From Flammula alnicola (lineage: Eukaryota > Basidiomycota > Agaricomycetes > Agaricales > Strophariaceae), in the NCBI GenBank assembly GCA_015499995.1, contig JADNRV010000039.1, positions 300,873 through 364,872 of the forward strand: a stretch of DNA of 64,000 nucleotides. The letters run 5' to 3'. The notes under the pieces were generated by a model. The model saw nothing but the letters and a program-made list of their open reading frames with translations, did not search any database and was not told the DNA's origin. The translations under genes were made by a program, and so were the position numbers. Positions 44,872 to 55,792 of the stretch are shown in pieces; positions within the stretch are counted from its first letter, which is position 1, and each line of letters begins with the position of its first letter.

Positions 44872-45002
44872 AAGTTCTCCCCAGAGAAACTGAGGCTGCT
44901 CTAGGTGTCTCTGAAGACTCTAAAGACTACAAAGACTCAAAGCTTCCCAGGCAGCTTTGAAATCTAAGTGACTTGGTAACTATTTTCTCAAAGACACCTC
45001 AA

Positions 45003-45210
45003 AGTCACTCCGCTCACTTTGAAAGCAGACCCAAAGACATCTGAAGCAGAGCCAAAGATGTCTCAAAGCAGAGCCAAAGATGTCTCAAAGCAACCCAAAG
45101 CAATCCAAAGCACTGTCAAAGCCGGTTCAAAGCACTCCCAAAGCACCCAAAGCACTCCCAAAGCACTTCCCAAGCACTCCCCAAGCACTCCCAAAACAGT
45201 TTAAAGCAGG
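45003..45210. repeat. AAAGCA.TCCCAAAGCAC-type minisatellite
   Basis: A low-complexity array of short units (CAAAGCACTCCCAAAGCAC, CCCAAGCACT, GAGCCAAAGATGTCTCAAAG) with variable length. Related CCCAAAGCAGCCCAG text appears in the tandem repeat at 50763-51020. Confidence 0.8.
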
Positions 45211-48026
45211 GCCAGAGTAACATAGAGCAATCATAAAGCTCTTTAAATCCAGTCATTTCTCAGGTATCTGGGCTTTACCAATCTCACAAAAGTATATATA
45301 GAAAAGTATATGAAACATTCACATGATCCCATGCAGCGCCGCAATGCCATGTCATGACTTTGAGCCTTATTTGCCTGACTGTGGGAAGAATTGGACAAGG
45401 ATTAAATCCTTGTCCAAATTTCCCCATGAGCAAGGATGGTTGTGGCCAAGTACGTGAAGGCAAGAATGGCGAAACAGACAATACAGATGGTAACTGAGCA
45501 AGCATAGATGGCGTAGTTGCGCATACATTGGAAGATGATGCATGATTGGCGAATGGCATGCACGATGGTCGACAAACCAGGTTGAACATTGAATGTTTCC
45601 TAAGTCCAACAATCACGTGATCCAACAGATGCCCGTCATGATTTTGGCCGTGGAAAAACTCAGTCATCATGACTGAATTTTCCCACAGTCATGATGTCTG
45701 ACTCTGAGCAGTGAGTTATCTCTGATCAGGCTCTTATTGTTGTCAACCATACCGACGATGACCTATGCCACTCGACGAACCGTCACGAGCAAAACACCCC
45801 CATCGCACCATGCCACCACCACTACCCCTCCTCTCCATACCACCACGATTATGACCGTTGCCCGTGTGCCCCTCCTTCAAGAGATGTGGGCCAGACTCGA
45901 TGACGCTGCACCAGTGTTACGTTGCCATGTGCCGATTGACACTGTGGACGGTGACGATGCTGGATATCCAAGGAATGCGAGGGAAACTCGAGGCCGATGA
46001 GGAAGGGACAATAGGCAGAGGATGCAGCAGTGGAGGAAGTTAAGTCAAACGACCCACAGTGGATATGCCATAGGGAAAATTCCCAAGTTGGATCAAATAT
46101 GCGGCACTAGACTTCATCAGGACCAAGCACCACCATCAATATCAGCTCCAGCGCCTCCGTTGTAAATGTCATTGTCAAAACCACCAACCTCACGCTGTGT
46201 GCCCCTCCCTCAGATGATGTGGCAAGCGCCCATAGCTGCCGCACCTCCACCTGCAAGTGCCCAGGCTACACCACCTATCGTCAGTACCAGCACCACCAGC
46301 AATAGCACAAGCACCTCACCAGAAACCCTTGGAACTTTGTAAGTACCCCGTTTCGTAGGCAGGGACAGACGAGAGCTCACCGCTATGCATTTTTCGCAGC
46401 CCTCATCACCCGTCAAGTCCCATCCTTCGAAAGTACAGATTACGTTGCCGCCGTGCGCGATGAACACCTCCTCCAGCAACACTCTCGATGGCAACTCGCA
46501 TGGACGAGGAGGATCGCAGCAGGTATAGAAATGAAGGGTGGCTGCCACGACACCTACGAGGTAAGCATCCCAAAGACGACATGCAACAGCTCATGGGACA
46601 GACCTTTGTTTTTGTGTAACAGCTGACTCTCTCTCTGTCTGCAGCCCACTACACCTCCAACACCCTGAGATAGTTCATTTGAATGTTAGGTGGTCAGCAC
46701 GCGGTGGTGGGTTTGGGTTGGATGAGGACAGAAGGACTTTTGCATACAGAGCCAAATGGCAAGTGCTCGTTTTCAGCATGAGAATGAGATGGACGGATGA
46801 GTACTTACCTCTCTCGTTCCTCCAGCCTCTCGCCCTCATCAACGAATGCACCACTGCCTGCCGATCGCATTGACCCTTCCGCGCCTGTCCTAGTCGGCCC
46901 AATCTACCGCCATCTGCGACAACGGACATGCTTGGAACCAGCAAGACACCACCGCAGAATGATGGTGCACGTAACAAAGTGCCTGCATCTGCTTTGACGT
47001 CGATACCACAACCGTTCTAGAGCTAGAGTACCATCGACTCGGGTGCAGGGCTTGGAAGAAACGAGTATGACGCACCTTCACATATCCACCATACTACTTC
47101 TTTTGCATTCCACATCCCTCAACATTGGTGCCAGTCACAAGGCGACTCGTGCGCACTTGATCAAGCTCCACATTCCGACATCGAATCTCAGCCCTCGACG
47201 CCGATTCCATCCCCTGCCACATCAAATCGTGACACAGATAGTGCTCGTTAAACACCACGTCAGCCAGCGTGTGCGAGTGCAATCTTCTGGCACGCAATCG
47301 GCAGCACGTAGTATCGGTGATCAGCATGAGAACAGTTGGGAGGGGCTTACCAGCCACGACACAGCTTCCTCCTCTCTCGTCGCATCGTTCGTCAGTCTTT
47401 CGTGGCACTCGCCATGTTGAAGGACGAGATGGTAGGCCAATGTTCGGTGCTGCACCACGATGGGTGGTTCAAGATGTGAGTATCAATTTAAACAGATCTC
47501 GTGGATGGCACTTACCCCGTCTTTGTTCGCAGCTACCAGGCAGCGATTCGAGCAGTTTAGTGGACAATGTGGCAGCGGCAATGGGGCAGACATAGAATAC
47601 TCGGTAAGTCCAGGAGTACACTCTCATTAAAGAACATGGGCGCTTACATTGTGGTTCTCACACCAGCACTCTATTGTCAAACGGCGGACCCGAGCAATGG
47701 CAGAGGTAGAGATGGATGGCAGAACAGAGGCAGTCATCGAGAAAGGCAACAGGCAACGAGTAAGTTGCGAGCTTATTAAATGAGATTGGGTGCTGTACTT
47801 ACTCTTGCTCTTGCCTACAGCCTTTCCGTTCCTTGCATCCATGGGCATGATCAACTCAGTGGCAGTTCGGCTAGTTCCTTTGACATAGAAGGAAACGAAC
47901 AGCTGGTAAGTTTCTCAATGCACTCTTACTATACAACGCAGTACTTATTTTGCCGTTCTCCTGCTTAGTGCTCTATTCGTTCGAGGTCTGCGTGTGGCTA
48001 GAATATGTTAACGTTGATCTGGAAGA
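45211..48026. other. Long stretch with exon-like pieces but no gene I can support
   Basis: Plus-strand segments with coding-like composition alternate with GTAAGT..CAG-like intervals at about 46330, 46560, 47470, 47600, 47760 and 47905, suggesting a many-exon gene, possibly decayed, leading into the gene at 48027. No frame continues for more than about 100 codons and no motif is recognisable. Confidence 0.3.
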
Positions 48027-50505
48027 ATGGAGAAGGACATACCATTTGTATTCAACAAGACCATTGTTCCTGGGCTCAGACGCACGTCGAGGGAGAGCAA
48101 ACATTCGGTTGAGGGGAGGAGGAGGACATCATTGGTGGCTGTGTTCCCTGATGTCCAGCCGCAGCAGCCAGTGATGAGCTCGCCTGCGTCTGCAGCTTCG
48201 ATGGCCACGGCGGAGGGCAGATGTCATTCGTACCTGATTTTGATGATCGAGGAGGTGACGGCGGATGGGCATGGGCTGCCGGATGATGATGATGATGAGA
48301 TGGTTGAGATTGAGGAGAAATGCGAGGAGGAGGAGGTTGTGCAAGCATGTGTGGTGGCGACCCCTGTGAAAAAGGTGCATGCGAGGCCTTTGTCGGAGCA
48401 GTTGCTTAGGAAGATCAGGCCGAAGCCTATGTATGAAGAGGATGAAGGTTTGCTTAATTTTATCTTTCATTTCAAAATCGATTCACTGATATTTTATCTC
48501 TCTTCAAATAATAGGTGTATTGTCAATTCTCGACGCTGCTACCAATGACCTGGCTCTGCTCATCAACAACCTCGATCTGCAAGCAATGCCGAGCATGTCT
48601 GATCTGATGCCTTTCCACCCCTCTCTGCTTTCTATGGTGAAGAAGGCTACTCCTACTGGAGTCACCGGGTTCGATGGAAGTTCCAAGAACTTGAAGAAGC
48701 ACCTCGGTGCTGAGAGTCCATTGAAGAAGTCGTATCTGGCGACCGTGTCTTAGGTTAGCTCTTTGAGGCCTTACGCGCAGTCGAGGGGGTACACTAAGCC
48801 CACGACCACTACCACAATGACCACAGCTGCGTCCAGCGCCAACAACAATGCCAATGCAGCGTTGATAGCCAAGCAGATCGCCCCGTGGGCTACGCTCATG
48901 CAAGGCCTGTCTCCAGTCAAGGAGAAGACTAAGGCGACCAACAGCAAGGCCACACCAACACCTCCAGCGGTTTCTTCCTCTACATTCCGCCCAGGCCATA
49001 AGAGGACAATGCCGCCTGCTCCTGAGCCCGAGCCTGAACCGGTTTTCCAGCCTCTGCATCCTGCTCATTCGAGGGCCATGTTCCCGCCGACCTTGCTCAA
49101 GGTTCCGGTCTCTCTGGTGGACAACGACGACTCTATCATTCTTGGACAGATACAAGAGAGGGCGCCGTCTTCTATGATGTTTGGCTCGCGGTCCTCGCAG
49201 GGCTTGAGAGGGTCCATGGGTGAGTACTCGGGCTTATTGACGCCGGTGTTCAAGCACATCGATATCCATGAGCATTGTGCAGGCAACTGCCTAGAGTTTA
49301 TGATAAACAGTGGTAGCTACCAGGCGCCAGAGCTGTATGCATCGGATCCTGACTCGGACATGCCCGATGAGTTGTGCTTCATCCTCGCCATGCATTCTGA
49401 TCCGGGGTCGATTGTGGAGTCGTTGTCTTATGGCGATATTGGCGAGGCTGCGATGTGGCCTTCGTCGCCTGCTGATGATATGTATATTGATGCTGTGCCG
49501 GCTTGCCTTTCAGGCTCTGGACCGCCGACGATAAAGCTGCCTGTTTTCTGCGCATTGCTTGTTGATGACGAGGATAATCGGTGCGAGATTGACGAGGGCG
49601 CTAATACCTCGGACGAGGACACCAAGAAGTTGTTCGATTTCATGGGCAAATTGCAGAAGCTGAATGAGTCTGGAGGGTCTGACCGCAGGAGCTTCATCGA
49701 GCAGCTCGAGAACACCTTCCGTACTCCAGCCAAGGTTGACTTGCGATATGACTTTGGCGTTGGCACTCTTCTGGTTGAGGTTCCTCCTGTGCCCGAACTT
49801 CCGGTGGATTTCAAGATGGCAGTCGATGCTGAGAGTAGTGGGAGCAGCAATGCCACCAGCTGCAGCAGCGATGGTAACAACAGCAGCAGCTCTGGATTTG
49901 ATGGATACTCCTCTGGCTCGAAGCTCATGGAGGTCAAGCAACCCAGCCTCCTCGAAAAGACTTCTCGCCCAGAGTTTGACAGCATGCAAGACAGCAAGTC
50001 CCGTTTCGACATGTTCTCTGCCTCGAGGATCGTCGACATCAAAGAACCTACAATGCTTCAAGGGTCGGACAGTCTCAGCAGCAGCAGCACCAATGAAACT
50101 GAGGACAGCCTTTTCAACCAGATCTCGTCTCCTGGACTGCAACCTTCGCCTGCTGCTTCCAACCACCCTTCGGATGGCCAGCTCAACATGTCGTTCAGGT
50201 TTGGTGGTCTGCCCCACATGGAATTGATAAAGTCATTGCCCAAGGATGAAGAAAAGCTGCTGACCCTTTCCAACATCATCCCTCCTCCCTCGCATGTTCG
50301 CTCGCTCTCGGAATCTTTCAACCTTGATGCCTTCGAAGACGACTCGGTTTTGAAGTCTATCTACACCAAGATTGTCATGGATGTCCCACCAGCAAGGCCA
50401 CGGGTTAACTCAGATTCCAGCGCATGTCAGTCAGCGAGGGACAAGTGCAGGAGCATCTACAAGTACTCAATTTTTCCCCTGACTTTCATGAATTTTTCAT
50501 TCTGA
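48027..50505 (+). CDS. Unrecognised large Ser-rich protein, frame broken by one TAG
   Basis: From ATG 48027 (MEKDIPFVFNK) the frame reads to an intron at 48448-48514 (GTTTGC..AATAG). It continues VLSILDAATNDLALLINNLD, MPFHPSLLSMVKKATPTGVT and KKSYLATVS to TAG (48751-48753). The same frame goes on as VSSLRPYAQSRGYTKP for about 580 codons to TGA 50505. The long part has Ala/Asn and Thr/Pro linkers, SLVDNDDSIILGQIQERAPS, SFIEQLENTFRTPAKVDLRY, Ser-rich runs and an acidic/aromatic C-terminus. It is largely disordered with no domain I can name. A CAG-to-TAG change would explain the break; alternatives are a 47-nt intron ending at that TAG, stop read-through, or two genes (no ATG follows the stop closely). 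Confidence 0.55.
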
Positions 50506-51310
50506 TTTACGATTGCTTCCGATTTTGTGACACTCAAGTTCACATTCACGTTTAAGTTCACGTTCTATAGACAACAATTTACGAAGATGCACAATTCGCT
50601 ACCATTGTTGTCATGGTCACCCGTGGCGATGACGACAACACCCCAGGCAGGCCCTAAATATAAATTCAGACTATTTGGTAGAGAGAAAATGATGTAGACT
50701 ATATACATTGAATTATAAGATATGAAGAGTCCCGGAGTGTTTTGGGGAACTGTTACTATTTCAAAAGACATCCAGAGACACCGCAACCCAAAGCAGCCCA
50801 GGATGCTAACTATGCTTTGGCAAAGTTGGAATTACTTAAGTTGAGCTGGGATCAAAAGTCATTTTCCTGATGAGTTCAGAGAGTCCAGGACTGCTCTGGA
50901 GAAATGTAACTTTTCAAAAGACATCCAGAGACACCCAGAGTGACCCAAAGCAGCCCAGGGTGCTTTGGAAAAGTTGGAATTACATAAGTTGATCTGGATC
51001 AAAAGTCGTTTTCCTGATGGAGCTCTCCTGACACGACAATTGCTCATCGTTTCACAGTTGACCCACTGGACTTTCAACACCCCAAAGGCAACATTCAGTA
51101 TTCGCTAGGCGGCACACATGGAGGAGTGTCTGATATGTTTTGCAGGCAGCTTTTATGTGATTTAGATGGAAGCCTCCCTGTGTCGTGTAACAAGCTCCAA
51201 ACTTCCTGTAAGTCTTTTCTTCCATTCAGGCTTTTTCGAGGCTTATAAATGTCTTTCTAACAGGTCAAGGTATTAAAACCTGTGAATTCCGTGGTTCTTT
51301 TCCCGTAGCA
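50506..51310. other. Intergenic with tandem repeat
   Basis: Contains the ~153-bp repeat described separately; otherwise nothing recognised. Confidence 0.4.
50727..51022. repeat. ~153-bp imperfect tandem duplication
   Basis: TCAAAAGACATCCAGAGACAC occurs with its T at 50761 and 50914. Both copies are followed by CCCAAAGCAGCCCAGG.TGCT, AAAGTTGGAATTAC and GATCAAAAGTC.TTTTCCTGATG. The second copy differs by small indels. Confidence 0.85.
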
Positions 51311-52930
51311 ATGGATCCGTCTCACGAGAGCAGTCCACAAGAGACAGTATTCATCAAAATTCTCGCCTTCTACTGTGCTGTAACCGAAACACGGTGCCCT
51401 TTCGGACATGCAGATGAACTAGAACTCGACTTTGCAGGCAGTTCTGACAGTGACGACAATTCTGAATGTGATATTCATCACTCACAATCTTGTAACGGTA
51501 AACTAATTCTAGCTTATGATCAATACAATCATCCATGCCTCCAGTGCATTAATCTCAATATATGCCTTTCAGCTTACTTACATTTATTTAGATGTGAGTT
51601 TCGGAGCAGCCACGGTAACTCAGGCTCACATCGCATTCTACGAAACCTGCAAGAGTTTGATATGAAATATCTTATGGCTCTTCTTCAAAATGACGCCTCA
51701 ATAATCACAGCTCTTGAGCAACAAGCTTGTCGAGATGGCTATGGACCGCTCGTACCCTATTCTTTTGAAATGCTAGTGCATTCCGAGGTAGGTTTGAGCT
51801 CTTAGTATCACCTGAGAGAACTAGCACTCAGTATATTGGGTGTGTTCTACATGGGGTGTTAAAATAAAAAGCTACCATCGCTACCTTGTAGATCATGCTT
51901 ATGTATCCAGATATGATAGCCTGGATATCACAAGGAGTGTGGACATCGACTTGAGCGACTTAAGCACAGATTGTATGCACTCAATGACGAGCACTCGAAA
52001 CTCTGGTATGCTCTTGCTCAATTTCTGACCTTGCCACCCTCCACAAGCCCTCCCAACACAGCCGGTGGATCTTCTCCTTTGGCTGCCACTCACTCATTGC
52101 CTCCCCTCACAACTGCTCCCACTGCACCTCTCAAACTATCAGAGGAGGTCGAAACTATGGGTGGGACGTTGCTTGTTCCGACAGTCACTTCTCTGACTTG
52201 TCCGCACCTGCCGATGCTGCATCCTCGCATGCTGCACCTGCCACGAACGCAGCACTTGCAGATGCTGCCACACCTGCTTACACTGCCACACCCGCAAATG
52301 CTGCACCTGCTGTGAATGCTGCACCCGCCACCAATGCTGCACTTGCAGATACCGCACCTGCCGTGAACGCCGCACTCGCCGACGCTCTGCCCATGGACAT
52401 TATGGCTGAAACGAGCTCAAAAGCTCGTCACCGAGTTAATCCACTGTAAGTTTCTCTAACCCAATGTAATGGATTCGCACTAACCTCGTGATGCATGACC
52501 GAACAAAGGCATTGGGAGCGCCAGTAGGACCCATCAAAAGCTCAGACAGCTCATCACAACCTCAAGCTGAGCCCGCGAACCGGCGATTGCATCGAAGGCG
52601 TGCAAAGGATGTCGCTGGAATCCCTGCTGAGACACAGAACAATGCTGGTATGTCTCTCGACCTTCTGACATGAATTGTACAGCTCTTATATGAGAACATC
52701 CATAGACAGCTTTGCAGCCATGGCAGGTAATGCTAGCGGTGTTGGAGCTTCGACCGCGACATCGGCCGCTGCTGCATTCAAGAAGGCCACTCAAAGTAAT
52801 GTCTCCAAGACCTGCGGCATTCGAGATGCATTGGAAGGGCTTCCAAACGAGATTACAGAAGCATTGGATCGAAATCAGTGAGTCCAAGAAAATGGCGCCG
52901 GCTGGTGTTGAAAACCGTGAAGAATCTATC
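51311..52930 (+). CDS. Unrecognised multi-exon gene with Ala-rich repeats
   Basis: Starts at ATG 51311 (MDPSHESSPQETVFIKI). The first exon ends around CDIHHSQSC before a donor-like GTAACG. Later pieces are FDMKYLMALLQNDASIITAL, RLYALNDEHSKLWYALAQFL, then an Ala/Pro/Asn repeat (TNAALADAATPAYTATPANA) encoded by GCTGCA-rich DNA, and MDIMAETSSKARHRVNPL followed by a GTAAGT donor at 52446. A last exon with GVGASTATSAAAAFKKATQ is possible. Exon joins are uncertain and the family is unknown. Confidence 0.4.
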
Positions 52931-53860
52931 AATAATTGAATTGGTAAGTTTTTTGAACCCTCCGTGCAAAGTCGCCTACTCTCGATTTTGCCCGATTCTG
53001 CGTCGTTCGATTTGGCTTGATTACATCAGTGCCGTATTTCTGTCTGGTTTGATCTGGTTGTTGAATGGGCGGTTCAGACGGGGATTGCTGGGCATGGATG
53101 TGGTTATACTAGATCATTTGCACTGTATTTCATTTCGTTCAATGTAGTTCGATTTGCATTGATTTCCGGCTTTGCCACATAGATTAAAGTCCAAATCGCT
53201 AAGTCAAATAAATAAGTTCTATTTGCTTTTGTGTGGTTCATTTTGGTTCTGCACCCTTTTCACTGGGATTGAGTGCTCATCTCATCGTTCCCTGCTACTC
53301 GTGGTCATGCTCCCATTGGCTTTGATATCTTCCACCTACCATGGACAGACGCGCGAGCCAGGCTCAAATCAGAAACGAAGAAAAAAAGACACAAAATTGG
53401 GACGAACCCGCGGATGGTTCTACTGACTATCTGTGGGTACTTGCAGTTAATAACACCCTTTGGTGCTTAAGGCTTCAGGATTCAATTTAGTGCTCATGGA
53501 TCCTCGCATGCTTGCCCGTCTGATAGGATGTAGAACGATGGTACATGAACACCCACAATGTAAGATGCTAGTAGTCCTCTCATTCTACATGTCCTCATCT
53601 CTCTCAGAGTGCACCATCTGAGGGCTCATTGTCTCTGTGCGCTGCTCGTTGGAAGGAGTTTCAGTGCGCGCTGCATGCATGCCAGATGCGATGAGATGGA
53701 CAGACATACAGCTTGACAATTGGAGAGGGTGATAAGGAATGATGGGCGAAGTCATCTTCATTTGTCGAAGGTAGAGACGGAGCCCGTGTCAGGTGCTATT
53801 GGTGGAATTTGGGGCAAATGGAAGACGAGGTTAGAGAGTGTTCAGAATCAATGGAGTGGT
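52931..53860. other. Intergenic, nothing recognised
   Basis: 930 bp without a supported gene or repeat, ending at the fold-back element. Confidence 0.4.
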
Positions 53861-54772
53861 AGCTACCACTTTTATCATATCTTCTAGGCAAATGCCTGCA
53901 GAGCTGTGGGCATAAAGCCTAGAAAATTAATGAAATGAGATAGCCAGGCAAGTGGAATGAAATATCATTTCATTTCTTGCCAGAAGAAATCTCATAACTA
54001 GGAGACTATGATTTCATAACTGCCTGGCTGTTTCATTTCATACTATTTCATAACTGTCTCGCGACGATTTCATAACTTTCTGGGGAGATTTTTCATAACT
54101 GCCAGGCTATTTCATTTCATAACTGCCAGCAATAATTTCATAATTACCTGGCAGTGATTTCATAACTTTCAGGCAGACTATTTCATAATTACCTACTGGC
54201 ATATTTCATTATTCTTAGGCAATTAATTATATGAGTAATTATGTGAAATAATCATGTTTTAATTGATAAATAGGTGCAATATTCTCTGTACATGCTGGCT
54301 GGGGGTGCTGGACCTGTTTTACAATAACTTTTAATTTGAGGCCATAAATTGATAAGAACAAAAGTAGCAGAGCAAGAAAAAATCAATTTTTACCTCATCA
54401 AAGTGATTACATAATCCAGTCACACAAAAAGTACAATATTTAATTAATTATGGTTGCCTGAAAGTTATGAAATCATTGCCAGATAATTATGAAATTGTTG
54501 CCTGGCAGTTATGAAATGAAATAGTCTGGCAGTTATGAAAAATCTCCCCAGAAAGTTATGAAATCATTGCCAGACAGTTATGAAATAGTATGAAATGAAA
54601 CAGCCAGGCAGTTATGAAATCATAGCCTCTCAGTTATGAGATTTCTTCTGGCAAGAAATGAAATGATATTTCATTTCATTTGCCTGGTTATCTCATTTCA
54701 TTAATTTTCTAGGCTTTATGCCCACAGCTCTGCAGGCATTTGCCTAGAAGATATGATAAGTAGTGGTAGCTA
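53861..54772. mobile_element. ~0.9-kb fold-back element with ~340-bp inverted arms
   Basis: The outer parts (53861-54205 and about 54440-54772) are inverted copies, reading TAGCTACCACT, ATCATATCTTCTAGGCAAAT, GCCTGCAGAGCTGTGGGCAT, AAAGCCTAGAAAATTAATG on each strand. The arms are built from repeats of TTTCATAACTG(C/T)C(A/T)GGC. The centre is AT-rich. AGTGG flanks both sides, but a full target duplication is not certain. No coding. Its right end is about 105 bp before the TET/JBP start codon. Confidence 0.85.
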
Positions 54773-54878
54773 CTAGTGGCGCCGGCCTGGTATCAACAAG
54801 CACATGCGGTAAGCGAGTTCCCACGGAACAGATTACAATCGGATAACTGCGCTCACAAGAATATAGAAATCTCACAGC

Positions 54879-55406
54879 ATGGAAGTATCGGCCGCCCTAC
54901 GCACAGATCGCGGACTTCGATGGCTTCAAGAAATCAAGGAAAGCTCAGCACTAATTGGCGCGGTCCTAGCCATAATCCACCCAGCCCTTTATGAAGCAGG
55001 AATACAGGCCTTAAGAATGATCGCTGCCAACCCAGAAATCGTCGAGAAAGGGGGAAAGCTGCCAGACGTACTGGCTGCATGGTCATCGCCATTTTCGGGA
55101 TTGTCGGTCATCAATAACCGCCAGACTCCAGTCCATCGTGACAATGGCGGTCCTTACTACTCAATGGATCTTCTAGCTACCCTCGGTCCATATGTCGGTG
55201 GCACCATGGAACTACCGGGCTTGGGATGTCGGGTGAAATATGACTCTGGTACCCTCGTTGCGCTATGTGGGCGAGTTCTTCCGCACAGCGTGACGGCTCA
55301 GGGTCAAAGAGCCTGTTTTGCCTATTACATGCGCGAAAGTGTAATGCGTACCCTGCTCAACAAAGAACCGACATGGGTTAGCAGCGATATCATCGATGGG
55401 CTGTAG
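54879..55406 (+). CDS. TET/JBP-type 2-oxoglutarate/Fe(II) dioxygenase (DNA base oxidation)
   Basis: Single open frame of 175 codons from ATG 54879 to TAG 55406. The core reads FSGLSVINNRQTPVHRDNGG (iron-binding His86 and Asp88), MDLLATLGPYVGGTMELPGL, CRVKYDSGTLVALCGRVLPH (distal His136), SVTAQGQRACFAYYMRESV (Arg144 for 2-oxoglutarate). The double-stranded beta-helix order and HxD...H...R spacing fit the basidiomycete TET/JBP family, which oxidises 5-methylcytosine (or thymine) in DNA and is expanded together with KDZ transposons in mushrooms. All metal and cofactor residues are present. At 175 residues it is a minimal catalytic domain; upstream exons, if any, would lie in or beyond the fold-back element. 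It is convergent with the gene ending at 55793. Confidence 0.85.
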   Translation: MEVSAALRTDRGLRWLQEIKESSALIGAVLAIIHPALYEAGIQALRMIAANPEIVEKGGKLPDVLAAWSSPFSGLSVINNRQTPVHRDNGGPYYSMDLLATLGPYVGGTMELPGLGCRVKYDSGTLVALCGRVLPHSVTAQGQRACFAYYMRESVMRTLLNKEPTWVSSDIIDGL

Positions 55407-55792
55407 AGAATGTTGTATGGTCACTGCACAATGCCAATATAAGTTTATCGTGGATACAGGAAGTAAGGAAAATGTTGTGTATCTGCTTGGGAAATCCCTA
55501 TGGGAAACTTCAATGGCCCGCCACCTTGCCTTTCCTTCAAGCTTATCGTCAACAATGCCACCTCTTAGTAGTGGCAGAAAATCTTTTGTTGAACAAAAAG
55601 TGCAATCGCTATGCTTAAGACATGTGTTAGTTTACATTTATGCTTGTTACTTTGTTGATGAATCTCGCTCATGCTGCCCAAATTCATTGGTCAATACTAT
55701 GCATTGTCTCCTCACCTTCTTTCTTTTTGATATCTTGCAACCTACACGACCGTTGTGATTAAAAAGTGAATGTGCAATACTACGAAACAATT

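Noticed and set aside
51971..52449. Ala/Pro/Asn repeat region as an antifreeze- or cell-wall-type protein
   Set aside because: The repeats are short, driven by GCTGCA/GCACCT triplets, and there is no signal peptide or clear exon context.
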